Shown here piece after piece: positions 1-8,573 of a DNA stretch of 64,000 nucleotides. Both the position numbers and the translations under genes were made by a program. Source of the DNA: Streptomyces fodineus. Its GTDB lineage: Bacteria > Actinomycetota > Actinomycetes > Streptomycetales > Streptomycetaceae. The notes beneath the pieces were generated by a model. It made no database searches, was not told where the DNA came from, and saw nothing but the letters and a program-made list of their open reading frames with translations. Within the stretch, counting starts at the first letter, position 1. The number at the start of each line of letters is the position of its first letter. The stretch lies in contig NZ_CP017248.1 in the NCBI RefSeq assembly GCF_001735805.1, positions 6,014,001-6,078,000 on the forward strand. Reading direction: 5' to 3'.

Positions 1-505
1 CCCTGCGACGCTCACGCACGAGCCGACCCGGCGCTTCCTGTGCGAGACCGGGCTGCCGGAGGAGGCGGTCCTCTTCCACGCCGACACGGACGTCCCGCTG
101 CCGACGCTCCGGGAGTACGTCACCGAGGAGTGCGCGGACGACCACCGCCTGGACGAACTCCCGGCCCACGCCGACCACTTGATCCGCCTGGGCCATCTGA
201 TCGAGGACCACAGCCTGGTGCTCGACGGCAGAACGGGCGCGGTCCTGACCTTCAGCGAGCCGGAGGCGGCGCTCCACCCCCTCAACACCGATGTCTCCAC
301 CCTCGCCTTCACGCTCTGGCTGCTGCACCACGAGCGCACCATCGACGACCACCTCGGCCACGAACTGACGACAAGGGCCTACGACCACCTGGCCGCCGCC
401 ATGCTCCACACCCTGACCACCCTCGACCCCACGGCCACCCTCCCGACCACGGACTGGCACTACTGGACACAGCAGTTCCAGGACGAATCGGGTGGGGCAC
501 TGTGA
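1..505 (+). CDS. SUKH-4-type immunity protein (5' end off window)
   Basis: The last 167 residues are visible, read in the frame that starts at base 2. Near the left edge the protein has a Phe-Leu-Cys-x-Thr-Gly-Leu-Pro stretch. Further on it reads LVLDGRTGAVL, then a Trp-Leu-Leu-His-His segment, and it ends soon after a Trp-x-x-Trp pair. This order (FL..GLP, then an Asp-Gly-x-Thr-Gly strand, then a helical C-terminus) is what I know from SUKH-4 immunity proteins, which bind and neutralise polymorphic toxins or sit beside YwqJ/SMI1-type genes. The partner toxin, if present, would lie left of the window. The family call is from memory of the pattern. That the stretch is coding is well supported by its GC-rich third positions and unbroken frame. 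Confidence 0.6.
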   Translation, partial: PATLTHEPTRRFLCETGLPEEAVLFHADTDVPLPTLREYVTEECADDHRLDELPAHADHLIRLGHLIEDHSLVLDGRTGAVLTFSEPEAALHPLNTDVSTLAFTLWLLHHERTIDDHLGHELTTRAYDHLAAAMLHTLTTLDPTATLPTTDWHYWTQQFQDESGGAL

Positions 506-514
506 GGGCGCGGT

Positions 515-1498
515 TCAGGACCCCGTCGGCGTGCCGTGCAGTCGGACCGTGCTGAGGATCTTCATGATGGTCGCTTGGGGAACCTCGTCGTGGACGCCCT
601 TGGCGCCGTAGAAGTTCCACGACACGAAGTCACTGGCCGCGTTCTTGAAGCCGAACGAGAGCGCCTTGCCGTCGCTGGCGCACTTGCCCCGCCGGGGCGC
701 GTTGGCCGACCGGGCCCAGGCGATGCTCCCCTTGACCCCCGCGGTGGTCGTGTAGGGCTGGGCCTTCTCATCGATGGTGAGGCTCTTCTTGTCCGGCTGT
801 GTATAGGGGGCGTAGACCCACCAGCCCACCGTGTTCAACGCCACTTGGTCGGTGCTCTTGGCACCGCCCGCGCCCTTGGTGCCGGTCGCGGCCAGTTCCG
901 TGTCCTCCGTCCGGCCGTCCTTGTCGTCGTCGGACGTGCACCACTTCGGCTTGTACGAGGCTATGCCTGACATGTAGGCGATCGGCTTGCCCGTCTTGTC
1001 GTCGGCGTAACCGATGGCGGCGGTCGGGGGCTTCACCTCCCAGTCCGCCGGCACGTCGAAGGCGACGCCCCACTTGGCGTTGACGACCGTCTTCCAGCCA
1101 GGGATGGTCGGCTTCTCCGCTCCGGTGCCGCGCGAGTCGTCGGCCGATCCGGATGCGGAGGCCGCCGGGCCCTGCGACGACGCACTGACCGGCGCCTTGG
1201 GCTTGCCGCCACCGGCGTTGTCGTCCTTGTTGCCGCCCAGGACCAGGAAACCGGTGACGCCGGCGGCCACCACCACGGCCGTGGCCGCCCCGATCGCGAC
1301 GACCTTGGTCCGGTTCCCTCCGCCGCTCGGCGGCTGCGGCGCCCCCGCCGGCGGGGGCGCGCCCCACTGCGGCTGCGCCGGCTGCTGATAGGGGTTCGGC
1401 TGCTGATAACCCGTCTGCTGGTACGGATTCGGCTGCTGGTAGGGATTCTGGTGCTGCGGGTTCTGCTCGCCCCCGGGCGGCTGCTGTCCTGGCCACAT
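515..1498 (-). CDS. Single-pass membrane protein, DUF8017-like, glutamine/proline-rich head
   Basis: This 327-residue protein has three parts. Residues 1-60 are low-complexity, with four Asn-Pro-Tyr-Gln-Gln repeats. One membrane helix follows at about 66-88. An extracellular linker rich in Ala, Ser and Gly leads to a folded domain from about residue 130, containing the WGVAFDVPADWEV strand and several Cys. The layout (short cytoplasmic disordered head, helix, secreted domain) is common in Streptomyces envelope proteins of unknown job; DUF8017 is my best guess for the outer domain. I chose the Met-Trp-Pro-Gly start at 1498. An upstream in-frame start at 1525 would add nine residues without a better ribosome site. 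It converges with the immunity gene on its 3' side. Confidence 0.75.
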   Translation of the reverse strand: MWPGQQPPGGEQNPQHQNPYQQPNPYQQTGYQQPNPYQQPAQPQWGAPPPAGAPQPPSGGGNRTKVVAIGAATAVVVAAGVTGFLVLGGNKDDNAGGGKPKAPVSASSQGPAASASGSADDSRGTGAEKPTIPGWKTVVNAKWGVAFDVPADWEVKPPTAAIGYADDKTGKPIAYMSGIASYKPKWCTSDDDKDGRTEDTELAATGTKGAGGAKSTDQVALNTVGWWVYAPYTQPDKKSLTIDEKAQPYTTTAGVKGSIAWARSANAPRRGKCASDGKALSFGFKNAASDFVSWNFYGAKGVHDEVPQATIMKILSTVRLHGTPTGS

Positions 1499-1555
1499 GC
1501 GCGGCAACCCTAGCGCCACCGCCACCAGGTCGGTTCAGCCTGGTCAAGACATTGG

Positions 1556-1627
1556 AGGCCGTGGCGGGAATTGAACCCACGTAACTCGCTTTGCAGGCGA
1601 GCCCCTCAACCACTCGGGCACACGGCC
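1556..1627 (-). tRNA. tRNA-Cys (GCA)
   Basis: Read on the minus strand, the acceptor arm GGCCGTG pairs with CACGGCC. The anticodon stem CTCGC/GCGAG closes a seven-base loop CTGCAAA, giving anticodon GCA, and the T arm carries TTCAATT. The discriminator base is U, as expected for tRNA-Cys. The CCA end is not encoded. Length is 72 nt. Confidence 0.95.
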
Positions 1628-1780
1628 GTGTTCGTGGAAACGAAGCTACGGCCCCGGTGCCGGGCGGCTCAAGGGAACCGGCGGGGCTGCAACGGGACTG
1701 CCATACGGCGTTCATGAAAGGGGGATGTACGACCAAGGTCGCAGAGTGGGCCGGACCTCGGACAGGGGTCAAAGCGGCTT

Positions 1781-3235
1781 GTGGACCTTACGCTGACGGA
1801 CATGACCGCCGTGGAGCCCCCCGATGCCGCTGTCGTGAACCCCGTCGAGCAGGACGAGGGCGTGCTGAGCCGGTCCTACCGGGCGCTCAGCGTCGGGATC
1901 GTCTCCGTCGTGCTGCTGATCGCCTTCGAGGCGACCGCCGTCGGGACCGCCATGCCGGTCGCGGCGCGGGAGCTGGACGGCGTGGCCCTGTACGCGTTCG
2001 CCTTCTCCGGGTACTTCACGACCAGCCTGCTCGGCATGGTGCTGGCGGGTCAGTGGTCCGACCGGCGCGGCCCCCTGGGAGCGCTGACCGCCGGCATCGG
2101 TGCCTTCGCCGCGGGACTGGTCGTCGCCGGGACCGCGCAGGTCATGTGGGTGTTCGTCCTCGGGCGGGCGGTGCAGGGCTTCGGCGGCGGGCTGGTCATC
2201 GTCGCCCTGTACGTCGTCGTCAGCCGCGCCTACCCGGAGCGGCTGCGCCCCTCGATCATGGCGGCCTTCGCCGCGGGCTGGGTCGTCCCCACCATCGTCG
2301 GCCCGCTCGCCTCCGGCGCCGTCACCGAACACCTCGGCTGGCGCTGGGTGTTCCTCGGCATCCCCGTCCTCGTCGTCTTCCCGCTGGCCCTCGCCCTGCC
2401 GCAGATACGGCGCAGGGCCTCGGGCCCGGTGGACCAGGAGGCCGGCGCCCACTCCTTCGACCGGCGGCGGATCCGGCTCGCCCTCGCCGTCTCCCTCGGT
2501 GCCGGCCTCCTGCAGTACGCCGCCCAGGATCTGCGCCCGCTCTCCCTGCTCCCGGGGCTGGCCGGCGCCGCCCTGCTGGTGCCCGCCCTGCTCGGTCTCC
2601 TCCCGCGCGGCACCTACCGGGCCGCCCGCGGACTGCCCTCCGTCGTGCTGCTGCGCGGACTGTCCGCCGGCTCCTTCGTCGCCGCCGAGTCCTTCGTGCC
2701 GCTGATGCTGGTCACCCAGCGCGGGCTCACGCCGACGCTCGCCGGGTTCTCGCTGGCGGCGGGCGGCGGCTCCTGGGCGCTGGGATCCTGGGTGCAGTCC
2801 CGGCCGCGCGTGCAGCCGTACCGGGAGCGGCTGATGACCGCCGGGATGCTGCTGGTCGCCTGCGCGATCACCGCCGCGCCCAGTGTGCTGGTGCACTCCG
2901 TGCCCGTGTGGACCGTCGCCGTCGCCTGGGGCTTCGGCTGCTTCGGCATGGGCCTGGTGATCTCCTCCACCAGCGTGCTGCTGCTGAGGCTGTCCGCCCC
3001 GGAGGAGGCCGGCGCCAACTCCGCCGCGCTCCAGATCTCCGACGCCCTCTCCAACGTCGTCCTTCTCGCCGCGACCGGCGCCGCCTTCGCGGCCCTGGGC
3101 GGCGGCAGCACGGCGGCCACCACGCCCACGACCGCCGGCGGCGGCCATCCCGCCGCCTTCGCCGCCGTCTTCCTGCCGACGGCGGGGGTTGCGCTGGTAG
3201 GGGCATGGGTGACGAGGCGGCTGAGGGCGCGCTGA
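1781..3235 (+). CDS. MFS transporter (drug/proton antiporter type)
   Basis: This 484-residue integral membrane protein has about 14 hydrophobic segments. Major-facilitator motif A, between helices 2 and 3, reads GQWSDRRG. After helix 5 come VVPTIVGPLASG and LGWRWVFLG, a pattern typical of DHA2-like exporters of drugs or small molecules. The substrate cannot be read from sequence. The start is a GTG at 1781; an ATG at 1802 (Met-Thr-Ala-Val-Glu) is an equally possible start, since neither has a strong ribosome site. The last 11 codons (Gly-Ala-Trp-Val-Thr-Arg-Arg-Leu-Arg-Ala-Arg) lie inside the first copy of a 120-bp tandem repeat that runs into the toxin-antitoxin operon downstream. Confidence 0.85.
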   Translation: MDLTLTDMTAVEPPDAAVVNPVEQDEGVLSRSYRALSVGIVSVVLLIAFEATAVGTAMPVAARELDGVALYAFAFSGYFTTSLLGMVLAGQWSDRRGPLGALTAGIGAFAAGLVVAGTAQVMWVFVLGRAVQGFGGGLVIVALYVVVSRAYPERLRPSIMAAFAAGWVVPTIVGPLASGAVTEHLGWRWVFLGIPVLVVFPLALALPQIRRRASGPVDQEAGAHSFDRRRIRLALAVSLGAGLLQYAAQDLRPLSLLPGLAGAALLVPALLGLLPRGTYRAARGLPSVVLLRGLSAGSFVAAESFVPLMLVTQRGLTPTLAGFSLAAGGGSWALGSWVQSRPRVQPYRERLMTAGMLLVACAITAAPSVLVHSVPVWTVAVAWGFGCFGMGLVISSTSVLLLRLSAPEEAGANSAALQISDALSNVVLLAATGAAFAALGGGSTAATTPTTAGGGHPAAFAAVFLPTAGVALVGAWVTRRLRAR

Positions 3236-3539
3236 CCTGGGTAATCCGGTCGCCGGGCGGCCTGTCGCGTTCTTGTTTTCCCTCATGCCCGAGCTGACCG
3301 GCCGCCGGGGCCGACGAGCGGGGCATGGGTGACGACGCGGCTGAGGGCGCGCTGACCAGGGAAAACCATCGCCGGGCGGCCTGTCGCGTCCTAGCCTTCC
3401 CTCATGCCCGAGCTGACCGGCCGCCGGGGCCGACGAGCGGGGGCATGGGTGACGAGGCGGCTGAGGGCGCGCTGACCTGGGTAATCCGGTCGCCGGGCGG
3501 CCTGTCGCGTCCTAGCCTTCCTCCATGCCCGAGCTGACC
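3201..3539 (+). repeat. Three tandem ~120-bp copies spanning MFS gene 3' end and antitoxin gene 5' end
   Basis: The block starting GGGCATGGGTGACGA occurs at 3201, 3321 and 3441. Each copy holds the last codons and stop of the MFS gene, the spacer, and the first five codons of the antitoxin (ATGCCCGAGCTGACC, at 3285, 3404 and 3525). In copies 1 and 2 those codons are joined to a piece resembling antitoxin codons 23-29 (GGCCGCCGGGGCCGACGAG), skipping what lies between, and then run into the next copy. Copies 1 and 3 are nearly identical. Copy 2 has diverged (GACGACGCGG for GACGAGGCGG, and a changed spacer). Only copy 1 ends the real MFS gene and only copy 3 starts the real antitoxin gene. Confidence 0.95.
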
Positions 3540-3725
3540 TTCCCCCTCGACGCTGCCACTCGGCAGGGGCTGGACGACCTCGCCGATGCCACCGGCCGCC
3601 GGGCCGACGAGGTGGTGCTGGAGACCGTACGCCGGTATCTGCGGGAAGAGGCGGCGGTGGTCCGTGCCCACGCCGAGCGCCTCGCGCGCAGCCACGCCGA
3701 GCTGTTGCGGAGGCTGGGCGAATGA
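3525..3725 (+). CDS. Antitoxin of Fic/Doc pair, ribbon-helix-helix type
   Basis: This 66-residue protein begins MPELTFPLDAATRQGLDDLA, a beta strand followed by a helix. It continues with a second helix ending in a charged coil rich in Arg, Ala and Glu. The short N-terminal strand with two helices fits a CopG/MetJ-like DNA-binding fold, and the C-terminal tail would wrap the toxin. Its stop overlaps the toxin start (ATGA at 3722-3725), so the two are translated together. There is no Shine-Dalgarno site before the ATG. A TAGCCT hexamer ends six bases upstream, so a leaderless transcript is likely. As usual for such operons the antitoxin probably represses its own promoter, which here is part of a triplicated block. 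Confidence 0.8.
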   Translation: MPELTFPLDAATRQGLDDLADATGRRADEVVLETVRRYLREEAAVVRAHAERLARSHAELLRRLGE

Positions 3726-4096
3726 GCCGCCACCTCACCGTCGCCGAGGTCACCGCCATCGCCGAGATCGCCTTCGGCGGCCGGGCGCCCGAGGCACGCG
3801 AGCCGGGACTGCTGGCCTCCGCCGTGCACCGGCCGCGGGCCCGGATGTTCGGTACGGCCGCCTACGAGGACCTGTACGAGCAGGCCGCCGCCCTGCTGCA
3901 CGCCCTCGCCGCCAACCACCCCCTGGTCGACGGCAACAAGCGCACCGCGTGGCTCGCCACGGCCACCTTCCTCGCCGTCAACGGTGTGGATCTCGCCGAC
4001 GCCGACCAGGACACCGCGTACGACCTGGTCATCGATGTGGCCTCCGGTGACCTCGGTGATGTCGGGGTGATCGCGGGGCGGCTGCGGCAGTTGTGA
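3722..4096 (+). CDS. Fic/Doc family toxin
   Basis: This 124-residue protein carries the Fic-fold active-site loop HPLVDGNKRTAW at about residues 65-76. That is the Doc version of the motif (His-x-x-x-Asp-Gly-Asn-Lys-Arg), and the length is typical of Doc. Doc toxins transfer phosphate to elongation factor Tu and stop translation; other Fic proteins transfer AMP. With Lys rather than Gly after Asn in the loop, the phosphotransferase type is more likely. It directly follows and overlaps its antitoxin gene. Nothing suggests inactivation: the catalytic His and the GNKR loop are intact. Confidence 0.88.
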   Translation: MSRHLTVAEVTAIAEIAFGGRAPEAREPGLLASAVHRPRARMFGTAAYEDLYEQAAALLHALAANHPLVDGNKRTAWLATATFLAVNGVDLADADQDTAYDLVIDVASGDLGDVGVIAGRLRQL

Positions 4097-4240
4097 CGTG
4101 GCTCCCACCCATGGGCGACCCGGCCTCGTTCGCGCGTTGCCACCGCCGGGGCGCCGGTAGGGTGGCCCGGTTGTCATACGTAGCCGAGACCCCCGAGCCC
4201 CCGAACAACCGAGCCGCCTGAGCCCCGACAAACGGAGACC

Positions 4241-6040
4241 GTGACTACCACCGCCGCTTCCTCCGCTCACTCCCACCACCTGTCGCCCGCCTTCCCGGGC
4301 CGCGCGCCCTGGGGTACCGCCAGCAAGCTGCGTGCCTGGCAGCAGGGGGCGATGGAGAGGTACATCCAGGAGCAGCCGCGTGACTTCCTCGCGGTCGCCA
4401 CGCCCGGCGCCGGCAAGACGACCTTCGCGCTGACGCTCGCCTCCTGGCTGCTGCACCACCACGTCGTGCAGCAGGTGACCGTGGTCGCGCCGACCGAGCA
4501 CCTGAAGAAGCAGTGGGCCGAGGCGGCCGGAAGGATAGGGATCAAGCTCGATCCCGAGTACAGCGCGGGGCCCCTCGGCCGGGAGTACGACGGCGTCGCC
4601 GTCACCTACGCCGGTGTCGGCGTACGCCCCATGCTGCACCGCAACCGGGTCGAGCAGCGCAAGACGCTCGTCATCCTCGACGAGATCCACCACGCCGGTG
4701 ACTCCAAGTCCTGGGGCGAGGCCTGCCTTGAGGCGTTCGAGCCCGCCACCCGCCGGCTGGCGCTGACCGGCACGCCGTTCCGGTCCGACACCAACCCCAT
4801 CCCCTTCGTGACGTACGAGGAGGACAACGCCGGCATCCGGCGGTCCGCCGCCGACTACACCTACGGGTACGGGTCCGCCCTGTCGGACGGGGTCGTCCGG
4901 CCGGTCATCTTCCTCTCCTACAGCGGCAACATGCGCTGGCGCACCAAGGCCGGTGACGAGATCGCCGCCCGGCTCGGCGAGCCGATGACCAAGGACGCGA
5001 TCAGCCAGGCCTGGCGTACGGCGCTCGACCCGCGCGGCGACTGGATGCCCAGCGTGCTGCGCGCCGCCGACCAGCGGCTGACCGAGGTCCGCAAGGCCAT
5101 CCCGGACGCCGGTGCCCTCGTCATCGCCTCCGACCAGGACTCCGCCCGCGCCTACGCCAAGCTCATCCGGGAGATCACGGGTACGAGGGCGACGCTCGTG
5201 CTGTCCGACGACGCCGGCGCCTCGAAGAGGATCGACGAGTTCAGCGCCGGCGACGACCGGTGGATGGTCGCCGTGCGGATGGTGTCCGAGGGCGTCGACG
5301 TACCCCGGCTCGCGGTCGGCGTGTACGCGACGACGATCTCGACCCCCCTCTTCTTCGCACAGGCCGTCGGGCGATTCGTACGGTCCCGGCGGCGCGGCGA
5401 GACCGCGTCCGTGTTCCTGCCGACCGTGCCCGACCTGCTCACCTTCGCCAACGAGATGGAGAAGGAACGGGACCACGCCCTCGACAAGCCGAAGAAGGAG
5501 GGCGAGGAGGACCCGTACGCCGAATCCGAGAAGGAGATGGAGGAGGCGAACAAGCAGCAGGACGAGGACACCGGCGAGCAGGACATGCTGCCCTTCGAGG
5601 CGCTGGAGTCCGACGCCGTCTTCGACCGGGTGCTCTACGACGGCGCCGAGTTCGGTATGCAGGCGCACCCGGGGAGCGAGGAGGAGCAGGACTACCTCGG
5701 CATTCCGGGGCTGCTGGAGCCCGAGCAGGTCCAGTTGCTGCTGCAGAAGCGGCAGGCCCGGCAGATCGCGCACAGCCGGAAGAAACCGGACAGCGAGGCC
5801 GACCTGCTGGAGATGCCGGCCGAGCGGCGGCCGGTGGTCACGCACAAGGAGATGATGGAGCTGCGCAAGCAGCTCAACACGATGGTCAGCGCGTACGTCC
5901 ACCAGAGCGGCAAGCCGCACGGGGTCATCCACACCGAGCTGCGGCGGGTGTGCGGGGGGCCGCCGAGCGCGGAGGCCACGGCGGGGCAGCTGCGGCAGCG
6001 GATCGCCAAGGTGCAGGAGTGGGCGACCCGGATGCGGTGA
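4241..6040 (+). CDS. DEAD/DEAH-box superfamily 2 helicase
   Basis: This 599-residue protein has a complete set of SF2 motifs. Walker A is ATPGAGKTT at 53-61, motif II is DEIHH at 147-151, and motif III is TGTPFR at 176-181. Motif V is around VSEGVDVP (348-355) and motif VI is QAVGRFVR at 374-381. This matches the two RecA-like domains of a ResIII/UvrB-type DNA or RNA translocase. Residues 405-450 are highly charged (Lys/Glu-rich) and probably disordered. The start is a GTG with the ribosome site ACGGAGACC just upstream. There is no methylase or specificity gene beside it, so it is not an obvious restriction component. The exact nucleic-acid substrate is unknown. Confidence 0.85.
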   Translation: MTTTAASSAHSHHLSPAFPGRAPWGTASKLRAWQQGAMERYIQEQPRDFLAVATPGAGKTTFALTLASWLLHHHVVQQVTVVAPTEHLKKQWAEAAGRIGIKLDPEYSAGPLGREYDGVAVTYAGVGVRPMLHRNRVEQRKTLVILDEIHHAGDSKSWGEACLEAFEPATRRLALTGTPFRSDTNPIPFVTYEEDNAGIRRSAADYTYGYGSALSDGVVRPVIFLSYSGNMRWRTKAGDEIAARLGEPMTKDAISQAWRTALDPRGDWMPSVLRAADQRLTEVRKAIPDAGALVIASDQDSARAYAKLIREITGTRATLVLSDDAGASKRIDEFSAGDDRWMVAVRMVSEGVDVPRLAVGVYATTISTPLFFAQAVGRFVRSRRRGETASVFLPTVPDLLTFANEMEKERDHALDKPKKEGEEDPYAESEKEMEEANKQQDEDTGEQDMLPFEALESDAVFDRVLYDGAEFGMQAHPGSEEEQDYLGIPGLLEPEQVQLLLQKRQARQIAHSRKKPDSEADLLEMPAERRPVVTHKEMMELRKQLNTMVSAYVHQSGKPHGVIHTELRRVCGGPPSAEATAGQLRQRIAKVQEWATRMR

Positions 6041-6349
6041 CCCCCCCAGGGCTTGGCGCGTGTCAGTTCCTGGGGCCTGTGCGTTTCCGGACGAATACAG
6101 GCAGGCCGGAACTGGTCTTGCCCGGATTCTGGACTGAGACTTCCGCTCAGCGAACCTGCTTCGCTACTGTCCCGCTACGCACACGCCCCGTGGCAGCGCC
6201 GCCGCGGAGCGCAGCCGTGAAGCGACAAGGCCCGGAGCCGCCGAGCCGTTCTGCCGATCGGCGGCCTCTGATGCGCGTCGCCGACGGGACTCGGTGACGC
6301 ATCCCTCGCTCAGCGGGCCGCCGACCTCACCACCAAAGGAGTGGGCGTC
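6041..6349. other. Intergenic region between helicase and IclR gene
   Basis: No gene is apparent in these 309 bases. Just after the helicase stop, CCCCAGG (6044-6050) can pair with CCTGGGG (6069-6075), a weak terminator candidate. GCCGCCGA (6237-6244) pairs perfectly with TCGGCGGC (6258-6265), which could be an operator or an RNA hairpin ahead of the IclR gene. The short open frames here lack codon bias. Confidence 0.4.
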
Positions 6350-6991
6350 GTGACCGCGGAGACCTCTCAGACGCTCGACCGGGGACTGCGTGTCCTCAAG
6401 CTGCTGGCCGACACCGACCACGGGCTGACCGTCACCGAGTTGTCCACGAAACTGGGCGTGAACCGTACCGTCGTGTACCGGTTGCTCGCCACGCTGGAAC
6501 AACACGCCCTCGTGCGGCGTGACTTGGGCGGGCGAGCCCGGGTCGGGCTCGGGGTGCTGCGGCTCGGCCGGCAGGTGCATCCGCTGGTACGGGAGGCCGC
6601 GTTGCCCGCGCTGCGGTCGCTCGCCGAGGACATCGGGGCGACGGCGCATCTGACGCTGGTGGACGGGACGGAGGCGCTGGCCGTCGCCGTGGTCGAACCG
6701 ACGTGGACCGACTACCACGTGGCGTACCGGGCCGGTTTCCGGCATCCCCTGGACCGGGGAGCCGCGGGCAAGGCCATCCTGGCGGCCCGGCTGTCGCCCT
6801 CCGCGGACCCCGGGTACACCCTCACGCACGGCGAACTGGAGGCCGGGGCCAGCGGGGCCGCGGCGCCGCTGGTCGGGGTCACCGGGGTCGAGGGCAGCGT
6901 GGGTGTGGTGATGCTGGCGGACTCCGTACCGGAACGGGTGGGACCGAGGGTGGTGGAAGCGGCGAAGGAGGTCGCCGAAGCGCTGCGCTGA
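6350..6991 (+). CDS. IclR-family transcriptional regulator
   Basis: This 213-residue protein starts at the GTG at 6350, because AAAGGAG lies eight bases upstream; a GTG at 6341 overlaps that ribosome site. Residues 8-65 form the winged helix-turn-helix (TVTELSTKLGVNRTVVYRLL). The rest is the IclR effector-binding domain with LDRGAAGKAILAA. It is slightly shorter than the usual ~250 residues, mostly in the effector domain. The next gene in the same direction is an amino-acid permease, so the effector may be an amino acid or a derivative. That is inference from position only. Confidence 0.85.
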   Translation: MTAETSQTLDRGLRVLKLLADTDHGLTVTELSTKLGVNRTVVYRLLATLEQHALVRRDLGGRARVGLGVLRLGRQVHPLVREAALPALRSLAEDIGATAHLTLVDGTEALAVAVVEPTWTDYHVAYRAGFRHPLDRGAAGKAILAARLSPSADPGYTLTHGELEAGASGAAAPLVGVTGVEGSVGVVMLADSVPERVGPRVVEAAKEVAEALR

Positions 6992-7115
6992 CTAGTCGGC
7001 TTTGCCCATCCGGCCAATCCCTGCCCCGTACCTTTAGCCGATCCGCTCACCCCGTCACCCTTCCCCCTCCGCATCATCAAGGGCCATACAGCCCCGAGGC
7101 GGAGGGAAGAGCGCG

Positions 7116-8573
7116 GTGGACACAGTAGGTACCCGGCCGGAGGCCAGAGCAGAGGGAACACCCACACGTCGGCTCACCCGCCGCCAGCCGGTGCAACGCC
7201 TCGTCGGGGAGGCCGCCGGCAGCCCGCTCAGGCGGACCATGGGCGTGGCCCAGCTGACGCTGCTCAGCGTGGGTGCCACCCTCGGCACCGGCATCTTCGT
7301 GGTGCTCGGGCAGGCCGTGCCGGAGGCGGGACCCGCGGTCGTCGTCTCCTTCGTCGTCGCCGGCGTCACCGCCCTGTTCTCGGCGCTGTCGTACGCCGAA
7401 CTGGCCGGCCTGATCCCCGGCTCGGGATCCTCCTACAGCTACGCCTACGCCACCCTCGGCGAGCTGGTCGCCTGGGTGTGCGGCTGGTGCCTGATCCTGG
7501 AGTACGGGGTGTCGGTCGCCGCCGTCGCCGTGGGGTGGGGGCAGTACGTCAACGAGTTGCTCCAGCTCACCTTCGGGATCACCCTCCCCGACTCGCTCAG
7601 CGCCCCGCCCGGCGCCGGCGGCACCCTGAACATCCCGGCCGCCCTCATCGTCGTACTCGCCATGGTCGTCCTGCTGCGCGGGGCCAAGGAGAGCGCCGTC
7701 GCCAACACCATCATGGTCGGCGTCAAGATCGCCGCCCTCGTGCTGTTCTGCGCCGTCGCCTTCACCGCCTTCCGCGCCGGGAACTTCCACCCCCTCTTCC
7801 CGCTCGGCGCCGCCGGCATGAGCGCGGGCGCGGCCTCGCTCTTCTTCTCCTACATCGGGTTCGACGCCGCCTCCACCGCAGGTGAGGAGGCACGCGACCC
7901 CCAAAGGGACCTGCCGCGCGCCATCATCCTGTCCCTCGTCCTGGTCACCGCCCTGTACGTGCTCGTCGCCGTCGCCGCGCTCGGCGCCATGCCGTGGAAG
8001 CAGTTCGCGGGCACCGAGGCCACGCTCAGCGAGGTGCTCGTACGGGCCGTCGGGGGCGGGAGCCTGTGGCCGATCCTGCTGTCCGTCGGCGCCGTCGTCG
8101 CCACCACCAGCGTGGTGCTCACCGTGCAGTACGGGCAGATCCGCATCCTCTTCGCCATGGCCCGGGACGGGCTTGTGCCGCCACTGTTCGCCAGGGTCCA
8201 CCCGCGCACCGGCGTGCCCCGCGCCAACACCCTGATCGTGTCCGGCTTCATCGCCGTCCTCGCCGCCCTGGTCCCGCTCGGCAGCCTCGCCGACGCCACC
8301 AGCATCGGCACCCTGTTCGCGTTCATGCTGGTCAACCTGGCCGTCGTACTGCTGCGCCGGCGCAGCCCCGACCTCCCGCGCTCCTTCCGGGTGCCGTTCT
8401 CGCCCGTCACGCCCCTGCTCGGCGTCGGCTTCTGCGTCTACATGCTGGGCAGCCTTGGCGCCGACACCTGGATCGCGTTCGGGGCATGGATGGCGGCCGG
8501 GCTGGTCGTCTACGGCCTCTACGGCATCCGGCACTCCAAGCTCAACCGCGCCACCCAGGAAGATCCCGCATGA
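7116..8573 (+). CDS. APC-family amino-acid permease (CAT-like)
   Basis: This 485-residue protein has about 12-14 membrane segments. Its first helix carries SVGATLGTGIFVVLG, the Gly-rich broken helix of APC transporters that holds the substrate's amino and carboxyl groups. SYAELAGLIPGSGSSYSY and FFSYIGFDAASTAGEEARDP follow, both hallmarks of the cationic-amino-acid-transporter branch. The start is a GTG with GGAGGGA upstream. The stop overlaps the ATG of the M20 peptidase gene (ATGA at 8570), so the two are co-translated. The pairing suggests that what is imported is deacylated or otherwise processed by the next enzyme. Confidence 0.88.
   Translation: MDTVGTRPEARAEGTPTRRLTRRQPVQRLVGEAAGSPLRRTMGVAQLTLLSVGATLGTGIFVVLGQAVPEAGPAVVVSFVVAGVTALFSALSYAELAGLIPGSGSSYSYAYATLGELVAWVCGWCLILEYGVSVAAVAVGWGQYVNELLQLTFGITLPDSLSAPPGAGGTLNIPAALIVVLAMVVLLRGAKESAVANTIMVGVKIAALVLFCAVAFTAFRAGNFHPLFPLGAAGMSAGAASLFFSYIGFDAASTAGEEARDPQRDLPRAIILSLVLVTALYVLVAVAALGAMPWKQFAGTEATLSEVLVRAVGGGSLWPILLSVGAVVATTSVVLTVQYGQIRILFAMARDGLVPPLFARVHPRTGVPRANTLIVSGFIAVLAALVPLGSLADATSIGTLFAFMLVNLAVVLLRRRSPDLPRSFRVPFSPVTPLLGVGFCVYMLGSLGADTWIAFGAWMAAGLVVYGLYGIRHSKLNRATQEDPA

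Noticed and set aside
3282-3474. Mini-frames starting MPELTGRRG in repeat copies 1 and 2 as genes
   Set aside because: They are 15 and 23 codons, arise from duplicated antitoxin starts, and have no independent support; described under the repeat.
4137-4163. Promoter TTGCCA - TAGGGT before the helicase gene
   Set aside because: The spacer is only 15 bases and the match to the -10 consensus is weak, so I did not list it as a feature.
3512-5932. Open frame of about 800 codons on the minus strand opposite the helicase and toxin-antitoxin genes
   Set aside because: It is a shadow of the real genes: its protein is a run of Val, Gly, Arg and Asp with no domain, while the plus strand holds full helicase and Fic motifs.
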